Origin: Pseudomonas sp. LD120
Lineage (GTDB): Bacteria > Pseudomonadota > Gammaproteobacteria > Pseudomonadales > Pseudomonadaceae
Direction of reading: 5' to 3'
Length of the DNA: 64,000 nucleotides
NCBI RefSeq assembly: GCF_009861525.1
Contig: NZ_WVHL01000001.1
Span: forward strand, 1 to 64,000
The notes under the pieces were generated by a model. That model had not been told where the DNA came from. It saw only the letters and a list, made by a program, of their open reading frames with translations, and searched no databases. Position numbers and translations under genes: made by a program. Of the stretch, positions 28,935-38,327 are shown one piece after another; the first letter of the stretch is position 1, and every line of letters begins with the position of its first letter.

Positions 28935-30031
28935 ATTCGACCTGCCGGGGCGTAAGGCGCCGGATCGATGATCGGCGGGTTCCCCAGCAGCAAATCGCAG
29001 AACAGCCGGCAAGAGGCCGGGGCCAACACCAAGCCGTTACGGTAGTGCCCACAGTTGAGCCACAAACCATCAAACCCAGGAACCGGCCCGATGTAGGGAA
29101 TACCTTCTGGAGAGCCCGGACGCAGGCCGGCCCAATGCCCCACGACCTCGGCCTCGGCCAACGCTGGAATCAGCTCGACCGCAGACGCCTTGAGGCTTTC
29201 CAGAGCGCAAGCGGTCGGCGTTTTGTCGAACCCTTCATGCTCCAGGGTACTGCCCACCAGAATATGGCCGTCGCGCCGAGGAATGGCATAACGCCCCTTG
29301 GCCAAGACCATGCAAGACAGGAAACTGGCGGCGCACTTGTACAAAATCATCTGCCCCTTGACCGGCTCAACCGGCAACGCCACCCCCAGGCTCCCCAGCA
29401 ACTCGCCGCTCCAGGCACCAGCGCAGAGCACCACCTGATCGGCGTGTATATCCCCCGCCGAGCTGTATACGCCTTGCACCTGTTGCCCGTCACGAATAAA
29501 GCCTGTGACGCTGCACTGCTCATCGATCTGCACATTGGGCAAGGCCTGCAACGCCGCCTTGAGGGATTTGACCAAACGCGGATTACGCACATTAGCCACA
29601 TCGGCCATGTAGATCGCCTGCTGATAGCCACTCCCCAACACCGGCACCGCGTCATGCACCGTCGAGATATCCACGGTGCTCAGCGGGCGCCCCTCGCGCC
29701 GCGCCCAGTCCAGAGCAAGGGCTTCATCATCCAGGTCCAACCAATACAGCCCGGTGGTATGCACCTCAGGATCAACGCCCGTGGTGCTGAACAGGTGCTC
29801 TGCCAGCTGTGGATAAAAATCCTGGGACCAGTGGGCCAGTGCGGTAACCGCCGGGCTGTAACGCCAGGGATAAAGCGGCGAGACAATACCGCCACCGGCC
29901 CAGGACGCCTCACGCCCCAGGTCCGAGCGCTCCACAAGGCGCACCTGCTGGCCTTGAGCTGCCAGATTGAAAGCGGTGAGCAGGCCGATCACCCCGCCAC
30001 CGACCACCAGCACTTGCTGTTGTTTAGCCAT
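28931..30031 (-). CDS. thiO: glycine oxidase ThiO (DadA-family FAD amino-acid oxidase)
   Basis: 366 residues. The N-terminal FAD motif VVGGGVIGLLTAFNLAAQG is followed by the flavin-contact segment EASWAGGGIVSPLYPWRYS. The C-terminal substrate/FAD motif LRPGSPEGIPYIGPV ... HYRNGLVLAP is typical of ThiO, which makes iminoglycine for thiazole synthesis. D-amino acid oxidases are the nearest alternative. It is convergent with pilR and overlaps its end by 4 bases. Confidence 0.88.
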   Translation of the reverse strand: MAKQQQVLVVGGGVIGLLTAFNLAAQGQQVRLVERSDLGREASWAGGGIVSPLYPWRYSPAVTALAHWSQDFYPQLAEHLFSTTGVDPEVHTTGLYWLDLDDEALALDWARREGRPLSTVDISTVHDAVPVLGSGYQQAIYMADVANVRNPRLVKSLKAALQALPNVQIDEQCSVTGFIRDGQQVQGVYSSAGDIHADQVVLCAGAWSGELLGSLGVALPVEPVKGQMILYKCAASFLSCMVLAKGRYAIPRRDGHILVGSTLEHEGFDKTPTACALESLKASAVELIPALAEAEVVGHWAGLRPGSPEGIPYIGPVPGFDGLWLNCGHYRNGLVLAPASCRLFCDLLLGNPPIIDPAPYAPAGRI

Positions 30032-30083
30032 AGTCCGATCCAGTCATGGGAAAAACAGTGGGCGCTCTGGCACCCGAGAATAC

Positions 30084-30485
30084 TCAGCGACCCCAGCAAT
30101 CCTTCGCGGTCAGCCCTTCGGCCTGACCACCGATGCGGGCAGCGCCGGCCTGGTCGATACTAAAACTGCCACATTTATCCGCTGCCATCAGGCCATCGGC
30201 TTTCGGCGTCGCGGTCAGCGAGAACGCATTGTCGGTCAGCGTGGCGGTGATGCTGTAGTAGTCATTGCCGGAACTCAGGTCCGGGGCGTCGCTATAGACC
30301 CCGAACTTGGCGTGATGGCGCTCAAGCTGCTGCGCCTGCTCGGTGAGCAATAGTGCAATCTCGCTGCGGTGAGGCTTCTTCATGTACTCAGTGATGCTGG
30401 GGAGGGTCAAGGTAAGGACCAGACCGATGATCGCAATCACGATCATGATTTCGATCAGGGTAAAACCTTGGTTGGATCTGCGCAT
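30084..30485 (-). CDS. pilE: type IV pilin PilE (minor pilin)
   Basis: 133 residues from ATG 30485. The leader MRRSNQG precedes FTLIEIMIVIAIIGLVLTL with Glu+5, a PilD substrate. The C-terminal half has Cys in ADKCGSF and KDCWGR, the disulphide-bonded loop of PilE. It is the last gene of the fimU-pilV-pilW-pilX-(small ORF)-pilE group. Minor pilins prime pilus assembly at the base and tip. Confidence 0.9.
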   Translation of the reverse strand: MRRSNQGFTLIEIMIVIAIIGLVLTLTLPSITEYMKKPHRSEIALLLTEQAQQLERHHAKFGVYSDAPDLSSGNDYYSITATLTDNAFSLTATPKADGLMAADKCGSFSIDQAGAARIGGQAEGLTAKDCWGR

Positions 30486-30500
30486 GGTCAAGAATCTCGT

Positions 30501-30770
30501 TTACTGAATTTGTCGCCACAGGATGCGCCGGCTACCGCTGCCGGGCCTTTCCATCTGAAGGCTGATACCGCCATTGGCGTCGCCTGCCCCAAGCGGATCG
30601 GGCACCTCGGCGCCGAGCATCTTACCGCTGAACGCGTGTGCCTCGATCAATTTCCCACTGTCAGGCGCCTGCATCCCGCCCGATACTGCCGCAGAAGGTC
30701 GGACAGGTAACGCGCTAACGAAATCGAAAGCCAGGCCCGGCAACACCAGACACAGGCTGACCAGCAGCAT
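30501..30770 (-). CDS. small secreted protein in the pilY1 position
   Basis: 89 residues from ATG 30770, preceded by AGGGGAG at good spacing; an in-frame start at 30827 would overlap pilX. The signal peptide is MLLVSLCLVLPGLAFD; the mature protein is short, with HAFSGKMLGAEVPDPLGAGD and ends GSRRILWRQIQ. In P. aeruginosa the large adhesin/tip gene pilY1 (over 1100 residues) and pilY2 lie here between pilX and pilE. This gene may be a PilY2-like protein or a fusion of the two ends of a deleted pilY1. I cannot tell which. Confidence 0.6.
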   Translation of the reverse strand: MLLVSLCLVLPGLAFDFVSALPVRPSAAVSGGMQAPDSGKLIEAHAFSGKMLGAEVPDPLGAGDANGGISLQMERPGSGSRRILWRQIQ

Positions 30771-30813
30771 GCCACTCCCCTTGTATAAGCACCGCAAAAA
30801 GCCTACGCAATCT

Positions 30814-31296
30814 TCAGTACTTGGCATAAATACTCTCCAGTACGCTGCGTGCAGGACCGACCAGGCCGATGGCGGTCACTCGATACAAAGTGGCGCGGGT
30901 ATGACTCGGCAGATTGACCGCATCCAGCGAGGTACCAATGTTCTGCACGCCATAGAAGCCATTGCCCGTGGCGATCCAGCTCACACCCGATACCCCATTG
31001 ATGAGCGCGGCGCTTAGCACCGCCGACTCGGCGGGCGGCGCGCATTGGGCCGGCCCAGCACACACTGGCAAATGATAGTCATGCCGCCGGACCAGGCTTT
31101 CCCCCTGCCGCAGCGCCGTTTCGGCGGCCTGGAAGGCGCGATTATGCAAGCTCAGGCTGGCGGCCATCTTTTCCTGCAAGGTGGCGTTCTGTACTGAAGA
31201 GAGACCGATCATCGTCAACAACAACAGAAACACCAGGCAAAGCAACAGCGCCATGCCACGCTCCTGCGCGGTGCCACCCCCCGAGACACGCTTCAT
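30814..31296 (-). CDS. pilX: type IV pilus minor pilin PilX
   Basis: 160 residues. The leader ends in ERG, followed by MALLLCLVFLLLLTMIGLSSVQNATLQEKMA, the PilX_N pattern (Glu+5 is absent, as in PilX). An LSLHNRAFQAAETALRQGE helix follows. It overlaps pilW by 1 base (ATGA-type junction) and leads into the small secreted ORF. Confidence 0.9.
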   Translation of the reverse strand: MKRVSGGGTAQERGMALLLCLVFLLLLTMIGLSSVQNATLQEKMAASLSLHNRAFQAAETALRQGESLVRRHDYHLPVCAGPAQCAPPAESAVLSAALINGVSGVSWIATGNGFYGVQNIGTSLDAVNLPSHTRATLYRVTAIGLVGPARSVLESIYAKY

Positions 31297-31997
31297 CAGG
31301 GCAACCTGTTGCGCAAGGCGGCAACCACACTAAAGCGCTGTGGACGCACTCGACCATCGGGGTCGGCCAGGACCAAGCCCACCCGCACACTACGAATCCG
31401 CGCCGGATCTTCCGGGTTGCGACTGTAGCGAACAACGGCGCTGTTCGTGGCGGAAGCGGCCACGCCGAAGCTCAGCTCAAAAGCCTCGACGTTATCCAGC
31501 AGCACCGCCTGCTGCCTGCCTAAACCGCTACCCAGCAACAACTGATGGTCCTTAAAGCTGTAGAACAAGCGGCGCAAGGCAAACACCTGCTGACCGGCGG
31601 CGCCTTGATGGGCACCCGAATACACCACCGCGCTACGCTGACAGTCTGTCACCACACTCCAGGTCGGCGCCCCATCCTGCTCACCAACGTCAGCGGTGAT
31701 CAGGGTCAGCTTCTGCTCGGCGGCGTCCCACTGAATCGGTGTCGACGCGTAGTGAGAGAAAGAGCGGGCCACACTGGCGTCGGTGAGGGTTCGCAGGCAA
31801 CCGAACATGCCCACCATGCGCATTTCCTGAAGCATCTTGCTCAGAACGAAACGCGCGTCCTCCTGCAGATAGGCGGACGCATTCTGGCTGAGGTAGGTGC
31901 CCTTCGCCGCGATAAATACTTGAGCCGCCCCCAACACCAGAATCAGGCTCAAAGACAGCGCCAGAAGCGCTTCCACCAAACCAAAACCACGACTCAT
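31296..31997 (-). CDS. pilW: type IV pilus minor pilin PilW
   Basis: 233 residues. The very short leader MSRG is followed by FGLVEALLALSLSLILVLGAAQ with Glu+5. The PilW family segment YLQEDARFVLSKMLQEMRMVGMFGC is clear. It is translationally coupled to pilV (overlap of 4 bases) and pilX. Confidence 0.9.
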   Translation of the reverse strand: MSRGFGLVEALLALSLSLILVLGAAQVFIAAKGTYLSQNASAYLQEDARFVLSKMLQEMRMVGMFGCLRTLTDASVARSFSHYASTPIQWDAAEQKLTLITADVGEQDGAPTWSVVTDCQRSAVVYSGAHQGAAGQQVFALRRLFYSFKDHQLLLGSGLGRQQAVLLDNVEAFELSFGVAASATNSAVVRYSRNPEDPARIRSVRVGLVLADPDGRVRPQRFSVVAALRNRLP

Positions 31998-32437
31998 GCC
32001 CCATCTCCCAGGGCTGGCGCCACGCGACTGCTCAGCTCCAGGCTGCGCAGACTCACCGCTTGCCCCTCGGCGCGGGCGTCATCCCAGGTGATGCGAATGG
32101 TGTAGACCTGTCGGTTGACGCTGATGCTGCCCTTGGCGCTGGGCCCGGCAAAGCTCTCGACGTTGCTGGCGAACTCATGCAGGTCCTGATGTCGCACATC
32201 GCTCGCACCGCCAGAGGCAGACGTGGCCAGTGTGTAGTCGGCCGCGACATTGGCGCGAATCCGATCCAGCATGTCGTAAGCAATAAAACTGGCCTGGGTG
32301 CTCATCCGCGAGCTATCGCTGTACTGCAACGCCTTGATCTGCACGACCGCAGCCCCCAACAGCCCCAGTGTGAGAATCAACAGCGCCACCAACACCTCGA
32401 TCAGGGTCATGCCATCCTGTGCCTGCCGCTCGTTCAT
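31994..32437 (-). CDS. pilV: type IV pilus minor pilin PilV
   Basis: 147 residues. The leader MNERQAQDG precedes MTLIEVLVALLILTLGLLGAAVVQ with Glu+5 and Met rather than Phe at +1. The PilV pattern SDSSRMSTQASFIAYDMLDRIRAN follows. It overlaps pilW and the upstream fimU remnant by 4 bases, showing that this was one coupled operon. Confidence 0.9.
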   Translation of the reverse strand: MNERQAQDGMTLIEVLVALLILTLGLLGAAVVQIKALQYSDSSRMSTQASFIAYDMLDRIRANVAADYTLATSASGGASDVRHQDLHEFASNVESFAGPSAKGSISVNRQVYTIRITWDDARAEGQAVSLRSLELSSRVAPALGDGA

Positions 32438-32730
32438 CCGCAGCTCTCCACTACAGTGCTCTGTCCATCGCGACCGTTGCTGAACATTCGCCGCAGTTGA
32501 AAATCAGTGCCGTCGATTTCTGAGGTTAGCCTCAACCTCGAGCCCGGAGGGCTAACCGGAACAACCGGCAATACATTGCCCACCGCCCCATGGCCAGCCA
32601 ACACCTGAGTGCTGCGCCCAGACCGCACCTTGATCGCCACGACACCCTCCCGGCTCTGCGCCTCTCATCGATCAGCGCACGCTTGATCCACGACCCGACA
32701 CAGGTGTTCGCGCCAAGGAGGACGGGCAAA
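32434..32730 (-). pseudogene. fimU: fimU (GspH/FimT-type minor pilin) remnant, truncated and frameshifted
   Basis: The C-terminal 65 or so codons (ending at 32434) read like a GspH/FimT C-terminus: a basic strand (AIKVRSGRSTQVLAG), PPGSRLRL, and FQLRRMFSNGRDGQSTVVES. Upstream, a second frame at about 32650-32705 gives CVGSWIKRALIDERRRAG, matching the middle of these proteins; the two join only with a frameshift near 32648. The N-terminal pilin helix and cleavage site are missing. The remnant still overlaps the pilV start by 4 bases. P. aeruginosa has fimU at this position. Confidence 0.6.
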
Positions 32731-32734
32731 GGGC

Positions 32735-32839
32735 TCACTCAACCGGCAGCGTCAGAATAAAAACCGCGCCGCAACGGCCTGCACAACAGGCACTTTGCAC
32801 AGAGGCGAAACCCTTTGTACGCAAATACATGGAGGGATC
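32735..32839 (-). pseudogene. possible histidine-kinase C-terminal tail remnant
   Basis: About 34 codons on the minus strand end with SVQSA, then AGRCGAVFILTLPVE and TGA at 32735. Sensor kinases typically end as (E)V-x-S-x-x-G-x-G-A-x-F-x-L-x-L-P-x-E, so this resembles the last beta strand of an HATPase domain. Nothing of the N- or G1-box remains, and the frame upstream is closed soon after. It is a short match and therefore uncertain. Confidence 0.3.
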
Positions 32840-32958
32840 AGGAGGAGTCATCGGCTATAACAAGCAAGCGCCTCGATCCACGCGAGATCGGCGAATGACC
32901 GCCTGTTTACCTACACGCACGGACTGCGTGAACCACTTATCTCCAGGGAGGGAGACGC

Positions 32959-33483
32959 ATGCATCAAAAAGGATTCAGTCTGATTGAGCTGCTGACCACA
33001 CTGGCCTTAGTGGCCCTGCTACTGCCGCTTTCCAGCACCGCCTTCAGTGAACTTTTACGCTCCAATCGACAACAGGACGCGGCGCAAATGCTTGCCAGCG
33101 GCCTGCGCAACGCCCGAGCCGCCGCGATCCTGCATCAGCGCACGGCATTGATCCACGGCCTGGAGGACGACTGGAGCCGGGGTTGGCGAATCATTCTGGA
33201 TGTCAGCGGCAAGGGCTCGGAAGACCCTGAGAATCCGCTGCTGATCGAACGCCAGAGCGGTGGACAGGTGCTGATTGTGGGCAACCGCCCGGTACAGCAC
33301 TTCGTGCGTTTCAGCGCCCTGGGCAACCCGCTGCTGCCCAGTGGCGCCTTCCAGGCGGGCACCCTGCATATCTGCCAGACCAACCAGACCCACAGTCGCC
33401 ATCAAGTGGTGCTGTCACGCAGCGGGCGGGTCAGCCTGCGCAGCGAAAACGCCGAGCAGGCCTTGTGCGCAGGCCTCGGCTGA
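32959..33483 (+). CDS. fimT: GspH/FimT-family pseudopilin
   Basis: 174 residues with a GGGAGG ribosome site. The leader MHQKG precedes FSLIELLTTLALVALLLPLSS with Glu+5. GspH/FimT features: LLRSNRQQDAAQMLASGLRNARAAAI helix, GWRIILDVSGKG, then RFSALGNPLLPSGAFQAGTLHIC and VVLSRSGRVSL. It is transcribed opposite to the pilV-E group and convergent with ispH (no gap). With fimU broken, it may be the only intact FimT/U protein at this locus. Confidence 0.88.
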   Translation: MHQKGFSLIELLTTLALVALLLPLSSTAFSELLRSNRQQDAAQMLASGLRNARAAAILHQRTALIHGLEDDWSRGWRIILDVSGKGSEDPENPLLIERQSGGQVLIVGNRPVQHFVRFSALGNPLLPSGAFQAGTLHICQTNQTHSRHQVVLSRSGRVSLRSENAEQALCAGLG

Positions 33484-34431
33484 TCAGAGCAGCGAACGAA
33501 CCCGCAGCTCCTTGGGCATGGAGAAGGTAATGTTCTCTTCGCGGCCGGCCAGCTCATCGGCGCCAGTGGCACCCCAGGCCTGCAGTTGCTGGATCACGCC
33601 ACGCACCAGGACTTCCGGCGCCGAGGCGCCGGCGGTGATGCCGATGCGCTCGACACCCTCGAACCAGCTGCGTTGCAGGTCTTCGGCACCGTCAATCAAG
33701 TAGGCCGGGGTAGCCATGCGCTCGGCCAGCTCGCGCAGGCGGTTGGAGTTCGAGCTATTGGGACTGCCCACCACCAGCACTACATCGCACTCGTCAGCCA
33801 GTTGTTTGACCGCGTCCTGACGGTTTTGCGTGGCGTAGCAGATATCGTCCTTGCGCGGCCCGCCAATGGCCGGGAAACGCGTGCGCAAGGCATCGATCAC
33901 CCGGCTGGTATCGTCCATGGACAAGGTGGTCTGGGTCACGAAGGCCAGGCGTTCAGGGTTCTGCACCTGCAGCTCGGCTACATCCTTTTCATCTTCCACC
34001 AGGTAGATGGCACCGCCGTTGCTGGCGTCGTACTGACCCATGGTGCCTTCGACTTCAGGGTGGCCGGCGTGTCCGATGAGGATGCACTCACGACCATCAC
34101 GGCTGTAGCGCGCCACTTCGATATGCACCTTGGTCACCAGCGGGCAAGTGGCATCGAACACTTTAAGACCGCGACCGGCCGCCTCACTGCGTACGGCCTG
34201 GGAGACACCGTGGGCGCTGAAGATGACAATGACATCATCCGGCACCTGCTCCAGCTCTTCGACGAAGATCGCTCCGCGATTGCGCAGGTCTTCCACGACA
34301 AATTTGTTGTGCACTACTTCATGCCGGACGTAGATCGGCGGCCCGAAGACTTCCAGGGCGCGATTGACGATTTCGATCGCCCGGTCCACACCGGCGCAGA
34401 AGCCACGGGGGTTGGCGAGTTTGATTTGCAT
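33484..34431 (-). CDS. ispH: 4-hydroxy-3-methylbut-2-enyl diphosphate reductase
   Basis: 315 residues. The last MEP-pathway enzyme, making IPP and DMAPP. The three [4Fe-4S] ligands are in [10 protein letters not shown] (residue 12), FDATCPLV (near 96) and [11 protein letters not shown] (near 197). The acid/base Glu lies in [11 protein letters not shown] and the substrate-binding [10 protein letters not shown] is intact. It ends the minus-strand run ribF-ileS-lspA-fkpB-ispH. Confidence 0.96.
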   Translation of the reverse strand: MQIKLANPRGFCAGVDRAIEIVNRALEVFGPPIYVRHEVVHNKFVVEDLRNRGAIFVEELEQVPDDVIVIFSAHGVSQAVRSEAAGRGLKVFDATCPLVTKVHIEVARYSRDGRECILIGHAGHPEVEGTMGQYDASNGGAIYLVEDEKDVAELQVQNPERLAFVTQTTLSMDDTSRVIDALRTRFPAIGGPRKDDICYATQNRQDAVKQLADECDVVLVVGSPNSSNSNRLRELAERMATPAYLIDGAEDLQRSWFEGVERIGITAGASAPEVLVRGVIQQLQAWGATGADELAGREENITFSMPKELRVRSLL

Positions 34432-34477
34432 GCTGTGCCTCGTGTCTTGCGCGCAAGAAGTTAGATCGTTGTAGACA

Positions 34478-34530
34478 GGATCGCCGGCGAGCCGGCTTCT
34501 ACAAAGTAGCGCACGGCCTGCCGGCGATGC
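34478..34530. repeat. REP-like inverted repeat pair in the fkpB-ispH gap
   Basis: The minus strand has TTTGTAGAAGCCGGCTCGCC followed by GGCGATCCTG, a classic Pseudomonas REP element (GCCGGC core). A second half-copy, GGCCTGCCGGCGATG, lies at 34515-34529 in opposite orientation. The two could fold as a REPIN. Confidence 0.6.
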
Positions 34531-34532
34531 TG

Positions 34533-34985
34533 TTAAAGCGCTTTGACGTCGATGATTTCCACGTCGAAGGTCAAGGTCTTGCCAGCCAGCGGGTGGTTGA
34601 AGTCGACGGTGACTTGAGCATCATCGAAGGCTTTGACCACACCCGGCAACTCAGTATTCGCCGCGTCATTGAAGATCACCAGCAAGCCTTCCGACAGCTC
34701 CATGTCCTGGAACTGCGAACGCGGGATGACCTGCACATTCTGCGGGTTAGGTTGACCAAAAGCGTTTTCCGGCTCGACGGTCAAGTGACGCTTGTCACCG
34801 GCCTTGAATCCGAACAGCGCCGCCTCGAACCCTGGAAGCAGGTTGCCATCGCCGACTTTGAAGGTCGCCGGGGCCTTGTCGAAAGTACTGTCTACCGTAT
34901 CGCCGTTCTCCAGGCGCAATGCGAAGTGCAACGTGACTTCCGTGTTCTGACCGATGCGTTGCTCAGTCAATACCTGCTCAGTCAT
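34533..34985 (-). CDS. fkpB: FKBP-type peptidyl-prolyl isomerase (SlpA/FkpB)
   Basis: 150 residues. SlyD/FkpB-type [44 protein letters not shown], then the IF (chaperone) insert, [19 protein letters not shown], and [18 protein letters not shown]. There is no metal-binding tail as in SlyD. It is cytoplasmic. Its start overlaps the lspA stop by 8 bases, the conserved ileS-lspA-fkpB-ispH order. Confidence 0.93.
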   Translation of the reverse strand: MTEQVLTEQRIGQNTEVTLHFALRLENGDTVDSTFDKAPATFKVGDGNLLPGFEAALFGFKAGDKRHLTVEPENAFGQPNPQNVQVIPRSQFQDMELSEGLLVIFNDAANTELPGVVKAFDDAQVTVDFNHPLAGKTLTFDVEIIDVKAL

Positions 34986-35490
34986 GAACGGTTTCTCCGG
35001 TTTTCTTGCTCTTGAACATATCCAGGGCCAGCATCACCGCCCCAACGCTAATGGCGCTGTCGGCGAAGTTGAATGCCGGGAAGTACCAGCGGTTCTGCCA
35101 GTGCACCAGAATGAAATCGATCACATGCCCCAGGGCGATGCGGTCATACAGGTTACCCAGAGCCCCGCCCAGCACCAGGGCCAAGGCGATGGCCAACCAG
35201 GTTTCATTGCGCCCCAGGCGCTTGAGCCAGACCACCAGCACGGCGCTGACCGCAATTGCGATCAGGGCGAACAGCCAACGCTGCCAGCCGGAGCTGTCGG
35301 CGAGGAAGCTGAAGGCGGCGCCGGTGTTGTAGGCCAGGGTCCAGCTGAAGTAATCCGGGATCACCACAATCTGCTGGTACATGCTCAGCGCGTTTTCAAA
35401 GTGCAGCTTGCTGGCCTGGTCAATGACCAGAACCAGCACGCTCAACCACAGCCAGCCCAGACGGCCGAAACGGCCTGCGGCGTTAGGCAT
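34978..35490 (-). CDS. lspA: prolipoprotein signal peptidase II
   Basis: 170 residues, four membrane helices. Conserved elements: [44 protein letters not shown] (first catalytic Asp) and [11 protein letters not shown] (second catalytic Asp). It cleaves lipoprotein signal peptides after lipidation. It overlaps both ileS (8 bases) and fkpB. Confidence 0.95.
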   Translation of the reverse strand: MPNAAGRFGRLGWLWLSVLVLVIDQASKLHFENALSMYQQIVVIPDYFSWTLAYNTGAAFSFLADSSGWQRWLFALIAIAVSAVLVVWLKRLGRNETWLAIALALVLGGALGNLYDRIALGHVIDFILVHWQNRWYFPAFNFADSAISVGAVMLALDMFKSKKTGETVHD

Positions 35491-38314
35491 AGTGACGGAC
35501 CTCGCCTACGCCGCTGATGTTGTCGACACAACGACCGCAGATTTCCGGGTGCTCAGGGTTCACCCCGACGTCTTCACGGCAGTGCCAGCAACGGGCGCAC
35601 TTGGGGAAGGCCGACTTGACGACTTTGAGCTTCAGACCCGGTACCTCGGTAACCACGGCGTCCGCTGGCGCCTGGGCAAACGGTGCCAGGCTGGCGGTCG
35701 AGGTGATCAGCACGAAACGCAGTTCGTTGCTCAGCTTGGCCAGGTCGGCGCTCAGACCATCCTCGGCAAACAGGGTGACCTCGGCTTGCAGGTTGCCACC
35801 GACGGCCTTGGCCGCACGCTGAACTTCCAGTTCCTTGTTCACTGCAACTTTGACCGCCATCACGCCTTCCCAGTACTCGCGGCCCAATTCGAAGTCGGCT
35901 GGCAATTCGGTCAGGCCTTCGTACCAGGTGTTGAGCATTACAGACTCGTTACGCTCGCCCGGCAGGTATTCCCACAGTTCATCGGCGGTGAAGGCCAGGA
36001 TCGGCGCGATCCAGCGCACCAGCGCCTCGGAGATGTGGTACAGCGCGGTCTGCGCCGAGCGGCGCGCCTTGCTGTTGGCGCCGGTGGTGTACTGGCGGTC
36101 CTTGATGATGTCGAGGTAGAAACCGCCCAGCTCCTGCACACAGAAGTTGTGGATCTTCGAGTACACGTTCCAGAAGCGGTATTCGCCGTAGTGTTCCTGC
36201 AACTCGCGCTGCAGCAACAGGGTACGGTCCACGGCCCAACGATCCAGGGCGAGCATGTCCTCGGCCGGCAGGATGTCGGTGGCCGGGTTGAAACCGGTCA
36301 GGTTAGACAGCAGGAAGCGTGCGGTATTGCGGATACGCCGGTAGGCGTCGGCGCTGCGTGCCAGGATCTGGTCCGACACGGCGATTTCGCCCGAGTAATC
36401 GGTCGAAGCCACCCACAGACGCATGATGTCGGCGCCCAAGGTGTCGTTGATCTTTTTCGGCTCGATCACGTTCTTCAGCGACTTGGACATCTTGCGGCCC
36501 GTCTCGTCGACGGTGAAACCGTGGGTCAGCAGTTCACGGTACGGCGCGTGGTTGTCGATGGCACAACCGGTCAGCAACGACGAGTGGAACCAGCCGCGGT
36601 GTTGGTCCGAGCCTTCCAGGTACAGGTCGGCACGCGGGCCGTCCACGTGGCCCATCGGGTGCGACCCGCGCAGCACGTGCCAGTGAGTGGTGCCGGAGTC
36701 GAACCACACGTCAAGGGTGTCGCTGATCTTGTCGTACTGCGGCGCTTCGTCGCCCAGCAGCTCGGCGGCGTCCAGCTTGAACCAGGCTTCGATGCCTTCC
36801 TGTTCAACACGCTGGGCCACTTCTTCCATCAGCTCGACGGTGCGTGGGTGCAGTTCCCCGCTTTCCTTGCTCAGGAAGAACGGGATCGGCACGCCCCAGT
36901 TGCGCTGGCGGGAAATGCACCAGTCCGGACGGTTGGCAATCATCGAATGCAGGCGCGCCTGGCCCCAGGCCGGGACGAACTTGGTGTCTTCGATCGCTTT
37001 GAGCGAGCGCGCACGCAGGGTGTCGCCGCTGACCGGCTCTTTATCCATGCCGATGAACCACTGCGCGGTGGCACGGTAAATCAACGGACTCTTGTGCCGC
37101 CAGCAGTGCATGTAGCTGTGCTTGATCGTCTCCGATTGCACCAGTGCGCCGACTTCGCGCAGCTTCTCGATGATCGACGGGTCGGCCTTGAAGATGAACT
37201 GGCCGCCGAAGAACTCCAGCGATGGCACGTAAACACCATTGCTCTGCACCGGGTTGATGATGTCGTCATTCACCATGCCGTACTGCTTGCAGATGACAAA
37301 GTCGTCCACACCGTAGGCAGGCGAGCAGTGAACAATGCCGGTACCCGAACCCAGTTCCACGTAGTCGGCCAGGTACACCGGCGACAGACGGTCATAGAAC
37401 GGGTGACGGAAGTTGATCAGTTCCAACGCGGTGCCGGTGGTGGTAGCGATCACCGAGCCTTGCAGTTCGTAGCGAGCCAGGCACGCCTCGACCATTTCTT
37501 CTGCCAGCACCAGCAGGCGATCACCAACGTCCACCAGCGCGTAGGTGAACTCCGGGTGCACGTTCAGCGCCTGGTTGGCCGGGATGGTCCATGGGGTGGT
37601 GGTCCAGATCACGATGGCCGCCGGTTTGGGCAGGCTTGCCATGCCAAAGGCCTCCGCCAGCTTGACGTCGTCGGCGACCGGGAAGGCCACATCGATGGTC
37701 GAAGACTTCTTGTCTTCGTACTCGACTTCCGCTTCGGCCAGGGCCGAACCGCAGTCGAAGCACCAGTTCACAGGCTTGAGGCCCTTGAACACGAAACCGC
37801 CCTTGACGATTTCGGCCAAGGCACGGATTTCACCGGCCTCGTTCTTGAAGTTCATAGTCTTGTAGGGGTTGTCCCATTCGCCCAACACGCCCAGACGGAT
37901 GAACTCGGCCTTCTGCCCCTCGATCTGCTCGGTGGCGTAGGTACGGCACAGTTCGCGGGTTTTATCCGCGCCCAGGTTCTTGCCGTAGGTCACTTCGACT
38001 TTGTGCTCGATCGGCAGGCCGTGGCAGTCCCAGCCCGGAACATAAGGTGCGTCGAAACCCGACAGGGTTTTCGAGCGCAGGATCATGTCCTTGAGAATCT
38101 TGTTCAGCGCATGACCGATATGAATCGTGCCGTTGGCATAAGGAGGGCCGTCGTGCAGGACGAACTTCGGACGATCCTTGCCAATCTCGCGCAACTTTCC
38201 GTACAGGCCAATGCTGTCCCAACGCTGCAGAATCTGTGGTTCGCGCTGAGGCAGGCCGGCCTTCATTGGGAAGGCGGTGTCCGGAAGGTTTAACGTGGCT
38301 TTATAGTCGGTCAT
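35483..38314 (-). CDS. ileS: isoleucyl-tRNA synthetase
   Basis: 943 residues, full length. HIGH motif in [16 protein letters not shown] near residue 60, CP1 editing domain ([12 protein letters not shown]), KMSKS motif in [14 protein letters not shown] near 605, and a C-terminal zinc finger ([19 protein letters not shown]). Bacterial type IleRS, so expected to be mupirocin-sensitive (inference). Located between ribF and lspA. Confidence 0.97.
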   Translation of the reverse strand: MTDYKATLNLPDTAFPMKAGLPQREPQILQRWDSIGLYGKLREIGKDRPKFVLHDGPPYANGTIHIGHALNKILKDMILRSKTLSGFDAPYVPGWDCHGLPIEHKVEVTYGKNLGADKTRELCRTYATEQIEGQKAEFIRLGVLGEWDNPYKTMNFKNEAGEIRALAEIVKGGFVFKGLKPVNWCFDCGSALAEAEVEYEDKKSSTIDVAFPVADDVKLAEAFGMASLPKPAAIVIWTTTPWTIPANQALNVHPEFTYALVDVGDRLLVLAEEMVEACLARYELQGSVIATTTGTALELINFRHPFYDRLSPVYLADYVELGSGTGIVHCSPAYGVDDFVICKQYGMVNDDIINPVQSNGVYVPSLEFFGGQFIFKADPSIIEKLREVGALVQSETIKHSYMHCWRHKSPLIYRATAQWFIGMDKEPVSGDTLRARSLKAIEDTKFVPAWGQARLHSMIANRPDWCISRQRNWGVPIPFFLSKESGELHPRTVELMEEVAQRVEQEGIEAWFKLDAAELLGDEAPQYDKISDTLDVWFDSGTTHWHVLRGSHPMGHVDGPRADLYLEGSDQHRGWFHSSLLTGCAIDNHAPYRELLTHGFTVDETGRKMSKSLKNVIEPKKINDTLGADIMRLWVASTDYSGEIAVSDQILARSADAYRRIRNTARFLLSNLTGFNPATDILPAEDMLALDRWAVDRTLLLQRELQEHYGEYRFWNVYSKIHNFCVQELGGFYLDIIKDRQYTTGANSKARRSAQTALYHISEALVRWIAPILAFTADELWEYLPGERNESVMLNTWYEGLTELPADFELGREYWEGVMAVKVAVNKELEVQRAAKAVGGNLQAEVTLFAEDGLSADLAKLSNELRFVLITSTASLAPFAQAPADAVVTEVPGLKLKVVKSAFPKCARCWHCREDVGVNPEHPEICGRCVDNISGVGEVRHYA

Positions 38315-38327
38315 TTAAGGCTCTTCA

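Noticed and set aside
32842..32871. Minus-strand LLVIADDSS resembling a response-regulator start
   Set aside because: Only nine residues before a stop, no ribosome site and no further receiver motif; probably chance.
35483..38293. 970-codon plus-strand open frame opposite ileS
   Set aside because: It is the antisense image of a highly conserved GC-rich gene and shows no protein family.
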